Shown one piece after another: positions 11,913 to 24,400 of a DNA stretch of 64,000 bases. The notes under the pieces are model-generated. The model was not told the origin of the DNA. It saw only the letters and a list, made by a program, of their open reading frames with translations, and searched no databases. A program made the position numbers and the translations under genes. This stretch comes from Trichobilharzia szidati (lineage: Eukaryota > Platyhelminthes > Trematoda > Strigeidida > Schistosomatidae). The stretch is taken from assembly GCA_944472155.2 (NCBI GenBank), contig OX235272.1, positions 84,698,020-84,762,019 on the forward strand, written 5' to 3'. Numbering within the stretch: position 1 is the first letter of the stretch; each line of letters starts with the position of its first letter.

Positions 11913-12436
11913 TTACTTCATGTCATTATCTGTACGTTGTTCTGTGGTAGTTGAAGAATTAGCTGCTGATAAATGTACTGTCAGTCGGCGTATTACACTT
12001 CGTGAATCTCAAATATCCGCAGTCAGAGATGATTTACAACGAATTCTTATTCGTATAACACCTTTAGAAAACTCCGGCAGTAAACAAATGATCACAAAAA
12101 GTTTAGGCTATCCTGTCGTTGAGCTAAATCTTTACAAGAATTTTTTATCTCAAGGCAAGGCAACCATATGTTTACCAGTTCATTCTGTAAGGATTATGAT
12201 TAGCAATTGTCCACCGGATAAACTGCGTTTCTTTCTTGGTACTCTTCGTACTAAATTCAATGAACAAGTGAATAAACCATTAAAACGACCAGGCGTGCCA
12301 GATGCTCCACCGACATCTATTTCACTTTTGGAAGAAATCAGTCCATTACCGCCTCCTAAAAAAATCCCACGCTCTAATCTAATGAAATCAACAGAACCAT
12401 TTCCTTGTGATATGTCAGTGATAAATTTTCAAGAAG
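11913..12436 (+). CDS. PIF1: PIF1 exon 1 (N-terminal domain, residues 1-172)
   Basis: Preceded by a pyrimidine-rich acceptor (cttcaatttcag) ending at 11912; the ATG is at 11920, only seven bases on. Donor GTAAGA at 12437. It encodes the PIF1 N-terminal domain, which includes the block [19 protein letters not shown], close to animal PIF1 (CPPDxLRxFLxTLRxK), and the opening RCSVVVEEL. The short acceptor-to-ATG distance fits SL trans-splicing or a short 5' untranslated exon. Phase 1 at the end. Confidence 0.93.
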
Positions 12437-15400
12437 GTAAGAACAATGTGTGATAGCATCCAAATTTTGGCATATTTCAACATTCATTCTTGGTCTTTAG
12501 TTGGTATTTTGATAAAATTTAATTAAAACAATAACATACTTTCCAGTTAGATGCTAGCTGAATTAATCTTCGTTCTGTTTGTTGACCTTTATCTTAAGTC
12601 TTGTGTTTGTATACAACAGAATCAACTTTGGCTGGAAATCTCAGTCTTACTAGTCATCAGTTTGTGTATGTAATGAGAAGTTGTCCTAGTTATTCTGCTG
12701 AGTTGTTTAAAATGGTTCTAAGCATGAAAGTAAATTAAGCCAGTGATATTTTTGTATCCCAGTTGTCCTTAGAAATCCCCGAAATAACGGCAACAAGCAC
12801 CAATCACTATTAACGGAAGAGATTTGAAAAATCTCACTTCCTTTACTTATCACTCAGCATAAAGAACAAAACTCATTTCCGACACCCATGTAAGTTAATC
12901 CTTCTTTATGGGTCAGAAACTGAGCACACACGTCACCGAAATCATTTCCAACAGCCTACGAGCCCGAATAGCTCAGTGGTAACGTCTCTGACTGCAGCAC
13001 TCACTAGGTGACGCGGGTTCGAGTCTCAGAAGGGATATGAGTTCTTTCAAGGTGGTTGCAGATACGCCTTGCTGACTGGGAGTGCCAACTAGCACGAAAC
13101 CTAGATACAAGGCTTCCTGCCGATTGCCTCCGACTATCTAATATCATCAAGCCTACTTCAGAGTTTTATCAACAACTGCCCACTTCACTGGCTCCATACT
13201 GAAGATCAGACAGAAAGAATTAGAAACAAGGAACTCTGCAGTGGAACGAAGCAATCAACAACCTAATACTCAACGAATATCCCGAAGAAAATAGAGATGG
13301 ACTGGATACACACTGAGGTGACCGTCGAATCACATCGCGCGCCAGACATAACCTCGAGTAGAACCCGAATGGAAAACGGCGTGTTGGGCGTTGGTCCGAG
13401 TGTGACATGGTGGAGATCGTGTGAGGAGGAGGAGATGAGAGCTTATGGGCAGTCGTTGAGTCAGCTAAAGAGGACTGCAGAGAACGGGATGAAGTGGTGA
13501 TGTTCAGCTGAAGCCGTATGTTCCACCCGGAACCCAAGGGAATAATAATACATGGTAATAACCTACATCCCTCCAAAGTTCATCAGTTTATATTTTATAA
13601 ATCCTGGTTCAGTTTTCGGAGTTATTAATGAAAACATGCAACTCTGTAATACATATTTGCTTTACTATTATTATTATTATTACTTTTACGAGTTTGACCA
13701 CGGATTGATATCAGTTAGAGAACCATTTAAAACCAGCACTGGGGTGCTGGACACCTATTTCATCTTAGTTTGGGAATCGTCGGCACCCACTAGGGTTCGA
13801 ACCCAGTTGGTGGTCGCGCTAGATCACGAATCGGTAGAAGTTAGAATTCATGGGCTGGCCACTGAATCGGGCCCCAGTGACTGAATGGTAGGATACGATT
13901 TTGCCTTGTAACCGGAAGGTCCCAGGTTCGAGCCTTGGCGGTGGGTGCGTACTGCCGATGATTCCCGAACTAGTGGGATGAAACAGCTGTCCAGTACTCC
14001 AGTGCTGCTTTTCAATGGTGGTTCTCTAAATGATATCAATCCGTGGTCAAACTCGTAAAAATAAATCTAATCCTTACAAACCAACTTTTGAGAATATTAT
14101 TATTATGAATTAGTAATTTTTCTCTCAGAGGTAAAGTAAAAGTAACTACAAATTAAGTCACTCTATGTTCTTTCACTTATTTGAATGTCTTCTTCAATAA
14201 TCTGTGTTTATGAAATTATTGTTTATCAAAATAGGCTTATTTTAAATTCATAATTTGTAGTTAGTAATTCAAGCTAAACTGAGAATTCACTGCATCATTG
14301 TCTACTTCTATCAATTATAGCTTCCTCATCACCTACAACTACACCCAAGCGTAAATCTTCACAGTCAACACCTCTTGTCTCCACTCCTGTACGCAAAGCT
14401 GAGGCAAAAAAACCGGAAAGGAAAGATCGTTCATTTGGTCATATTTTCGACCTATGGGGATCGGATGATAATACTTCTAGCCAAACGTCGAGTCAAGATA
14501 AACAAATGTCTGTGATTAATTTTGTAAAACAAGGTCATAATGTCTTCTGTACTGGTGGTGCAGGGACAGGAAAATCTTATCTTATTCATCGTATTGTAGG
14601 TAAGTGATGCGATGCTCTTTACTTCCCTCTATATATATGTATACCATAGTGATAATTTTGTTCTGTCATTTGGAAATCGTAATGCGTTCATACCTAGCAG
14701 CTGATCAGATCACTGAAACTTAATCGAAATCTGTATAAATGTGTTGCTAATATTCTTTATAGTTTTCTATAGTTGGTTTGTAACGATTAGTTTTGTTTTT
14801 ATGAGTTGATCACGGATTGATATCAGTTAGAGGACCATTGAAAACCAGCACTGGAGTACTGGACAGCTATCTCATCCTAGTTTTGGAAACAGCGGCAGTA
14901 TGCACCCACCGCCAGGGTTCGAACCCAGGACCTTCCGGTTACAAGGCAAACTCGTATACCACCATTCAGCCACTGGGACCCATCCGATTCAATGGCCAGC
15001 CCATGAATTCTAACTTCTGTCAATTCGTGATTTAGCGCGACCACCAATCAATGTCATCAGTAGGACATCCATCCTCACACTTGACTGGATGGACCTCACT
15101 GGTCACAACTTCTCACTAGAACTCCAGGAAACTCCATCCTGTAACAAGTCACTAGAGAGCATTAGATTAAGTTTCTATAGTTGGTTTGTAAGGATTCTCT
15201 ATAGTTGTTCCAATAGACCTAAAATAAACTTACAAATGTGGTTAAAAATCTAAGGGGATTTAAACAGTTTGGTTCTTCAATATCTCATATATATGTTTTT
15301 ATTTTCTGTAGGTATCTGTATTCTAACTTGTGCTAGTGTTTAGCATGATAGTGTTTGACTGATATCAGTATTTGGGAAACCAGTCATTTGATTAGACACT

Positions 15401-18400
15401 GACTAGTGTCATGCGACTGAGATGGTTAGGACATGTGCTACGTATGCCTAGTCATCACCTTCCTCGAATAACGGCCAATGTTAGCTGATATAGGGTCAGG
15501 CTGGAAAAGAGCTAGCGGCGGTCAAACGAAAACATGGCACCAGTCAATGAAATCTACAACAGTTCGTCTAAGCCACGTAGGAAGGTGTAGACTTCCTGAC
15601 TGGTTGGGGTCCTCGGGACGGTAAAAACCAATGGTTGGAAACAATTGGTGACATGGCTCAAAATCGTTCTCAATGACTGGCGCAGATGCATCCACTCCTT
15701 GTGACTTATGATTTCGAATTAAACTGTTTTGTTCTTCGTTATTAATATTCCTTTGTCTTACACCTCTGTTTTTTTGTCTCTAATATGCATTTCTTCTACT
15801 TTCTTCTCTTGCTTTGTGTGCTACATGGATTGTGGCGACTTGAACTGCCACACATATGTGCAAAGTTCTATGTCGAAAACCGACCGACTGACCGAGTGTC
15901 ATGCGTCTGTTCCTTTGTTTTTTTGTGCAGAAATGAAATCTATCAGTCAAGTTTGCAATGTGACCATCATGTCACTAGCTGGCTCGCCATAACGATGCTC
16001 TCTCAATTGTTGTTATTAGATGGTTGGAGGTGATCAGGTGAAAGCCTTATGAGTAAGTTTCGTGCCTCCTGGCACTTGTCGACAAGGCGTATCTACCCAT
16101 TGCTTCCAACGATCTAATACCAACAATTCACACTGTATCGTGATGGCGAGCCACCTAGTGGTGTGGTGGCTACATTGCAAACATGACTGATAGTGTTTAG
16201 TCTGCAGCAAACAAAGGACAAGACGCTTGACACTAGTCAGTGTCTAATCGAAGCATCCAACACAGTCCTACAGGAGGTCCAATCGCTACCCCCGAAATAG
16301 CTCAGTGATAACGTCTTTGACTGCAGCACTGCGTGACACGCGTTCGAATCTCAGAAGGGACATGAGTTCCTTCAAGGCGGTTGCAGATATGCCTTGCTGA
16401 CTACTGGTTGGTGAGTGACAACAAGCACGAAACCTAAGTTAGGCTGAGCTTCCTTCCAGTTGCCTCCAACCATCTAATATACCACTTATTGCCAAGCAGG
16501 AGTACTCGCTAGCCAGGTCGAAGTGATTCAGACACTGTCAGGTCGTTTCACTCATTTGGAGTTGGTCTCATCACTGGTGTATCTGAATCGACTCATCTCA
16601 CTAAGGGTCAAGTCGGTTCAAATCAGTAGAATTCTACCTATTATTATGAGTGGTTTTCAAATACTCACATCAATCAGTAGTGCTACCGCATGCTATTTTG
16701 CTTGCTTTTTGGGGGTTGCCAATTAGAGTATGAAGAGCAGATCACATATTTTGATTCTGTACTACTCTTTCCTCCATTGAGTTCACTATGTCCTCTTGCG
16801 TTACTACCAGAAGACAATCTCTGGTGAATTCCAGACCTTTTTATTACACACTAGGTTGTATCTTAAATTGGAAATAAGAACAAACAGTTCAGCAAAAGAG
16901 CCTCTTTTCAGCGAATTCATTTGTTTAGCTGTACAATCTCAATTATACATAATTTTTTTGTATGTATGTGTGTGTACATTAGGTTTGTCAAACAAGAATA
17001 GAAATTTAATTCGGGTTATTGTTTATGTCATCAAAAATATTTTTCAAAAAATGCGATGAATAATCAAAGTTGTAACTAATGTGGGTGGTGGGTGTGTGAG
17101 AGATCAGTAAGTTTTGACTAGGATTACGTAATATTAAAAGGGATTCAGAAGAGTTGGATGTTAACATGAGTGAGCATGGGAACAAGTGTCATCAAAATAA
17201 GTTATGTGGTAGGTGAAAAGAGTAAATAAAAAGTTTCAGTAAATGAAATATCCCCATATTGAAATCAAAACAAGATTTTGAGCGAACAATTGTTTTCGAT
17301 AACTTCTTCTTCAGGCTCTACAGTTATAAATCCATGAATAATAGAGTACATATAGCCAATAAAGGCAAATGAAAATAATATCAGAAACTGTATTGGGGTG
17401 CATGTGTAAGTTGAGATGATAGTCCATTAGTTAACATAATCAATCAAATGTGTATAGGGTGTATAGTCAGAAAAATGTGATGAAGTGTGAATGAACAATT
17501 GGGTGATATAGTGCTGTTTTATAGTCAACAGAATACAAGTGTCATTGGGGTGAGAGAAATGCGATAACCACAAAATACATACAAACACACATTAACAAAG
17601 GGGACACTGAATGTGAGGGCTGACCGATAATGTCTAATGATAAAATAAAGAGGCTAAATTGTAATAAGATGTTACAGAGTTGGTAGGCTTAGTGTAAAAT
17701 CACAAAGGTTGACAAAATTAAGGGTAACAATGAGGTGAAATAAACTGGGTGGAGAAATGGATAATAAAGACATGATATCACAGAATGATAATAATGGTAA
17801 TAATAATACGGAAAATTATGATCCTGGTGACCTTATAGTGGGCCAGGGTAGACAGAGAGAGTGAATAAGTTTTTTCTGTACACATAAGTCTGGTCTTTCT
17901 CTATTAATCTCTAAAGCCTCAGCTATGGCTAGGAGGCGTAATCGTGTGCCTTTGGGGAGATTGTTTGGTACTCGATACACAACTGTAAATGACTCTTCTA
18001 CTTTGATGCTGTGTTCGCTATCCACTAGATGAGCCAGAATTGCACTATTTAATGATTTGGTTGCTCTTTTCCCAAGCCAAACAGGAATATGTTCACGAGT
18101 GCGTAAAGATAAATTCCTTTGGGTACGACCTATATAACTAGCTCCACAGGAGCAGTTGAATTTATATACACACATTGATGTCGTCATTTTGGGTAATCTA
18201 TCTTTAATGCACAGTGTCAATATCGGTTTGGTTGAGAAAGTGACATGCAGTTTTGCGGCACTGAAAGTTCTTTCAACTGCTCTCGTTAATCTACGGTTTA
18301 ATATATCGCTGGATATATCGCCTTTGAATTGTAAATTTAAGTAAAGCTTTTTCTTACTTACTGTGTCTCGCTTAGTTTTGTGTGTAGTTTCATAGATATA

Positions 18401-21400
18401 CTTCTTTACAAAGTTGGTAGGATAGTCGTTCTGTAGCAAGGCGTTTGTGAGATTTTTTATTTCATCTTCAATGCAGTCGTCGGTACATATGCGCCTAATT
18501 CTATGACTAAGACAACGAATTAGGTTGCGCTTATATTGTATAGGTATGAAGCTATGGAAGTGGGTGTATTGTCCATTCCACGTCGCTTTCCTATAGATGT
18601 TACTCTTTAAGGTACCGTCTGTTCTTTTTGTAAGAAGAACATCCAGAAATGGAATACTACCTTGGAGTTCCTCTTCACAAGTGAATTTAATAGCTGGGTG
18701 TACCTTATTGAAGACTTGGAGCAGGTGTTGTCTATCTTGATTATTGTTACAAATGATAAACTTATCGTCAACATATCGACAATAATAATCGAGTTTGTTT
18801 AGTATCTCTTTTAAACGGCCATTTTCCAATTTAGATAGAAATATGTCAGCTAATAAGGAACCAAGGGGAGAACCCATAGCAACCCCATCTATTTGGCGGT
18901 AATACTCCTTATTAAATACAAATTGAACGTTCATAGTGCATTTTAGTAGTAATTCTTTCAATTTTCTTGGTGTGATTCCGATTTCTATTTTCTTTTCTAC
19001 GAGTTGCTCGCATATGTAGTCGACAGTTTCTACAAGGGGGACGTTGGTAAATAGTGATGTTACGTCCAGCGATAACATAGTTTTGTCTGCTAAGTTCATA
19101 TCTTTAATGTTTTCAACAAAGTCAAGTCAACAAAGTGACTGGCTCATCTAGTGGATAGCGAACACAGCATCAAAGTAGAAGGGTCATTTACAGTTGTGTA
19201 TCGAGTGCCAAACAATCTCCCCAAAGGCACACGATTACGCCTCCTAGCCATAGCTGAGGCTTTAGAGATTAATAGAGAAAGAACAGACTTGTGTGTACAG
19301 AAAAAACTTATTCACTCTCTCTGTCTACCCTGGCCCACTATAAGGTCACCAGGATCATAATTTTCCGTATTATTATTATTACCATTATTATCATTCTGTG
19401 ATATCATGTCTTTATTATCCATTTCTCCACCCAGTTTATTTCACCTCATTGTTACCCTTAATTTTGTCAACCTTTGTGATTTTACACTAAGCCTACCAAC
19501 TCTGTAACATCTTATAACAATTTACAATTTATTATTATTGTTCCCTTGGGTTCCTAGTGGAACATAGGGCTTCAACTGCACGCCTCCACTTGCTTCTGTC
19601 TTCTGCTGTACTTTTCACTTGCATCCATGTTAATCCATACTGTTTCAGTTCCTCATCACACGATCTCCTCCATGTCACCCTTGCACCGACGAACCACTCG
19701 CCGCTTCCCTTTCGGGTTCCACTCGAGCGATGGCCTGACGCGCGATGTCACCCAACGGCCTCCTCAGCGAGTGTCCAATCCATCTCCACTTTCTCCTGCA
19801 TATTTGTTGGGCGATTGGTTCTTGTTTTGTTTGTTCCCATAGCTTCTTGTTTGTGATTCTTTCCGGCCATCTAATCTTCAGTATAGAACGAAGACAGTTG
19901 TTGATAAAGGTTTGCAACCTGTTGAAAATATTCTTGGTGACCCGCCAAGTTTCTGATCCGTATAGCAAAACTGACTTGACGTTTGTATTGAAAATCCGAA
20001 TCATTTGTTGTTGATGCTGAGTTGAGTGACGAAGATTTCCAGATTGGTTTCAGGTTGATGAATGTGTTTCTCGCCTTCCCGATTCTCGATTTGACATCCT
20101 CGTCCGTTCCTCCTGTGGTTGAGACAATGCTCCCTAGATAAGTGAAAGAAGTAACCTCTTTCAAATCCCTCCCGTTGATGGTGATTGGCACTGGATGTTG
20201 CTGCTGCTGTTGTTGTTGTTGGTTGGTTATTTTCATAACCTCCGTCTTGTCTATGTTCACCTGGAGTCCTGTCTTTGCTGCTTCTTCGACCAGTTTGTCG
20301 GTTTTCGCTTGTAAGTCTTCGATTTTGTGTGACATCAAACATAAATCATCCACGCGCGAAATCCAGGTCTTCTAGGTTCTTCGCGTCGGTCCAGGATATC
20401 CCTGTCTTCTCGTTTCCCACTGTCTGACGCATAATCCAGTCCACCACAATTAGGAATATCATTGGTGATAATAAGCATCCTTGTCTGACTCCTGTGTTTA
20501 CTCCAAACGCTTCGCTGAGTTTTCCGTTGTGGATCACTTGACATGTGCCGTTGTCGTACAGCTGTTGAATAAGGTTGATGAATATTTGGGGTACGCCGTA
20601 GTACTCGAGTAGTTTCCAAATTACTTCGCGGTCAACGCTGTCGAAGGCCTTCTCAAAGTCTATAAAGTTGAGGTAGAGATTTGATTGCCATTCCATGCTT
20701 TGTTCGATGATGATGCGTAGAGTTGCAATTTGGTCAGAACATGATTTGCCTTTCCTGAATCCAGCTTGTTCTGGTCGGAGTTCTGTGTCCAGTGCGTCCT
20801 TTATTCTCTCCAGGATGATGCGACTCAGGATTTTACTTGGCGTCGACAGGAGCATGATTCCTCGCCAGTTCTTGCAGAGTCCTAAGTCGCCCTTCTTTGG
20901 TAGTTTCACGAGGTAACCTTTCCTCCAGTCAGTAGGCACCTTTCCCTCTTTCCAGATCTTTTGCAATAATGGAGTCAGCATATCTGCTGTCGTTTCTGGG
21001 TCCGCTTTCAGTGCTTCCGGGGGTATTCCATCTGGTCCAGCTGCTTTTCCAGCTTTCAGAAGCTTGATTGCATTCATGACTTCAGTTTTCGTTGGAGGAT
21101 TGGTGTCAACTTGCAGTTGTGTACGTGCTGTTGTTGGTATTTCTGGACGGGTTGTAGGTGGTGGTCGGTTCAAGAGTCCTTTGAAGTGGTCCGCCCATTG
21201 TTTAATCTGTCTTTCTTCTTTGGTAATTGGGTTCCCTTGGCTGTCTTTTATAGGTTTCACTTGTGTTGATCTCTTCCCGGATAGAGACTTGGTTATCTGA
21301 TATAGTGTCCTCAGGTCCCTTTTGCCTGCTGCCTTCTCAGCTTCAGTAGCCAGGTTGTCGTAGAATTGTCTTTTGTCCTTCCTGGCACTCTTCTTCACTT

Positions 21401-24400
21401 CTTTGTCCAGTGCTGTGTAAGTTGAGCTCAGCGTCTCTTTCTCTTGTCCGTCTTTGCATTGAATCATTTTCTCTTTCACCATTCTCCTCTCCTCTATTAG
21501 TTTCCAAGTGTCCGTTGAGAGCCATTCCTTGTCTTGTTTCTTCTTTCTTCCTAAAACCGTTGACACGTTTCGTTGAAAATTACCTTCAGAGAGTTCCAAT
21601 GGTCTTCCACGGATGATTCCTCGGTGGTGCCACGTAGTGTTTCCTGCTTTGCTCTGACAGTTGCAGTGAAAATGTCCTGTGTGATTGTGTCCTTCAGTTT
21701 TTGCGTGTTGAACTTACACTGTGGCCTATCCCCAGGTATCCTCGAGGCTTTCAGCTTCACCTTGAAAGTCCCTTGTACTAGATAGTGGTCTGAACCCACA
21801 TCTGCTCCTCTCCTCGATCTTGTGTCCAGTAGGCTCCGTCTCCACTTCCTTGAGATTGAAATGAAGTCTATCTGGTTTTTGGTGTGTCCATCTGGTGAAA
21901 TCCATGTTGCCTTGTGTATATCCCTGTGTTTGAACACACTGCCACCAATCACCAAATCATTGAAGGCGCAGAAGTCTGAGAAGAGTTCGCCATTTTCGTT
22001 CATTTCACCGAGGGCCTCACGACCCATGGTGAGTTCTCTTCCTGTATTGTCTCCTCCCAGTTTCGCATTCATGTCACCCATCAGGATTTTGATATCGCTC
22101 TTTGGGACGTTGTCCATTACTGTTTGTAGTTGACTGTAGAAATCCTCCTTCTTCTCATGTTCTGAGACGTTTGTAGGCGCGTAGCATTGAATGATTGTAA
22201 CCTTCTTTCCTTTTGAGTTGAACCTGGCTGTCATTATCCTGGAGGAGATTGGTTCCCACTGCATGAGAGCTTTAGCCGCTGTTGGTGACATCATGATGGC
22301 TACTCCCTCGGTGTGCTCGTGATCGTCCTCTGGGTGACCGGAGTAGATTATTGTCTCTCCAGTTGGTAGTTGGCACCTTCCGCATCCATTCCATCTGCTC
22401 TCGCAGATTCCCAACACTTCTATTTTATATCTCCTCATTTCTGCGGCTACCTGAGCAGCCTTTCCAGTTTCGTATATTGTACGAATATTCCACGTCCCCA
22501 TCCTTATTTTCGCTTTCATCGAAAGAAGGCACATCGGCTGACTGGCTTCCCGAAGGCTTTCACCAGCCTGCGTCATTTCACTTCCCCGATTCCAGCGAAA
22601 AATAAGGTTATTGTTTGTACTTTTAGAATTTTGAATATATTTGTGCGTTGAAGTTTTAGTAGCAATTTGGTTAAGTTTTGGGGGTGGAGTTGCTAGCACC
22701 ACGCCCCAACCCTCCCTCTTTATCCGGGCTTGGGACCGGCTAGAATACTAGTGACCTAGTAATCTAGGCGAGGTTAATTTACGATTTAGCCTCTTTATTT
22801 TATCATTAGACATTATCGGTCAGCCCTCACATTCAGTGTCCCCTTTGTTAATGTGTGTTTGTAGGTATTTTGTGGTTATCGCATTTCTCTCACCCCAATG
22901 ACACTTGTATTCTGTTGACTATAAAACAGCACTATATCACCCAATTGTTCATTCACACTTCATCACATTTTTCTGACTATACACCCTATACACATTTGAT
23001 TGATTATGTTAACTAATGGACTATCATCTCAACTTACACATGCACCCCAATACAGTTTCTGATATTATTTTCATTTGCCTTTATTGGCTGTATGTACTCT
23101 ATTATTCATGGATTTATAACTGTAGATCCTGATGATGATGATGATACTAACTGTCATGCGAAAAGTTGCACAAAATAGAGTATTAATAAACAAAATATTG
23201 AAACCCAAGGTAGGAGGGGATGTAGAGGTTTCTTCTCCATGGTTTTCCATGCGAATCGCTAAGGTCTTGTCAGTGCAAAGTGTACTGATGCTCACCATTT
23301 TCTGGAGGCTTCGTTTGACTTTGTAGATAACTCTGAGTAAACTCCTCCGTGCATATTGAGTGATTAGTATTGAATATATATTCAACTATAGCACTCTTTA
23401 TTGATCCATTGTTACCTTTTCGTAGCCATGTGGGATAATGTTCTTTGACTCTTTTAGATAAAACACGCATCGAAAGATGTATATTATCTCACTCCATAGG
23501 AGCAAGTGAATTGGTAGATACAAATAGAAGTGGTTATATGAAATAGTTTATCTTTAGAGTTGTTGTAAGTAAGTAAGTATGGTATGTGCTTTGCGCCGTC
23601 TAAGTGCAAAGTACTGTTACAAGATTGGCAGGAGCCTGTACCTGCACTCACTCTTGCGGGTGAACCGCTTGAAGTTGTCGATAAGTTTGTGTACCTAGGT
23701 AGTTGTGTGAGTGCTGGCGGAGGGGTGACGGATGAGATTTCCAACCGTATAATGAAAGCTAGGGTGGCATACATCAACTTGAGCCACCTCTGGCGCCGTC
23801 GCGACGTTAGCCTGGCTGTCAAAGGTCGGGTATACAATGTTTCGGTGCGGGCTGCGCTGCTCTACGCCTGTGAAACCTGGCCTCTCCGAGCTGAGGATGT
23901 GAGGCGACTCTGCGTGTTCGATCACCGCTGTCTCCGCAGGATTGCTTGCGTTCGATGGCATCATCGCGTGAGTAATTCTGAGGTTCGGCGGCGTGTGTTT
24001 GAACACAGTGGAGATCACCATCCATTGAATGTCGTCATCTGGAAACACCGGCTCCGGTGGCTTGGACATGTGCTGCGAATGTCACCCCAGAGGCTTCCGT
24101 ACAGGTCTCTGTTCGCTAGCCCTGGGACGGGTTGGAAAAGGCGGAGAGGTGGTCAGCCCATGACGTGGCGTCGTGGGATGAAGGATATTTGTGCTAGATG
24201 AGCATCGGTTGGTGTGTCACGACTCCCTGGTTGGGGTCTGAGAGATAGCTCAAATCGATGGCTCGAAACGTTATCGGATATGGCCAAGAATCGTAATCAA
24301 TGGCGAACGTGTTGCAATTTCCTTCTTTCTTCCCTTCCTGATGATAGTTAACGAACACTGTTTGAACCTGTTAAGAATGAGTGTTTTCCTTCCAGATGAA

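Larger units (their letters stand above)
19528..22785 (-). mobile_element. RTE-clade LINE, nearly full length, inserted in a PLE
   Basis: 3.26 kb, reading right to left: endonuclease (22702-21551), RT (21599-20346), RT C-terminus (20353-19871) and tail ORF (20004-19675). The 3' end is GAAGCCCTATGTTCCACTAG then AACAATAATAATA. The flanks share aatttac (19520s and 22780s), a likely target-site duplication within the PLE 3' region. Three frameshifts. It resembles the schistosome SR2-type RTE elements (name by inference). Confidence 0.88.

Noticed and set aside
12960..13040. A functional tRNA-Cys gene
   Set aside because: A and B boxes are present but the anticodon stem does not pair and no acceptor stem closes. 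The same unit recurs as a longer repeat, so it is a SINE.
14817..15035. A conserved small protein ([15 protein letters not shown]...) encoded at many loci
   Set aside because: The peptide appears on both strands at palindromic SINE copies and comes from the non-coding SINE. Its conservation is that of the repeat.
23115..23170. CUGAUGA followed downstream by GCGAAAAG at the right PLE arm as a hammerhead
   Set aside because: The CUGAUGA arises from a GAT microsatellite, the distance to GAAA is too long for helix II, and the equivalent arm at 17280 shows the original ribozyme was replaced.
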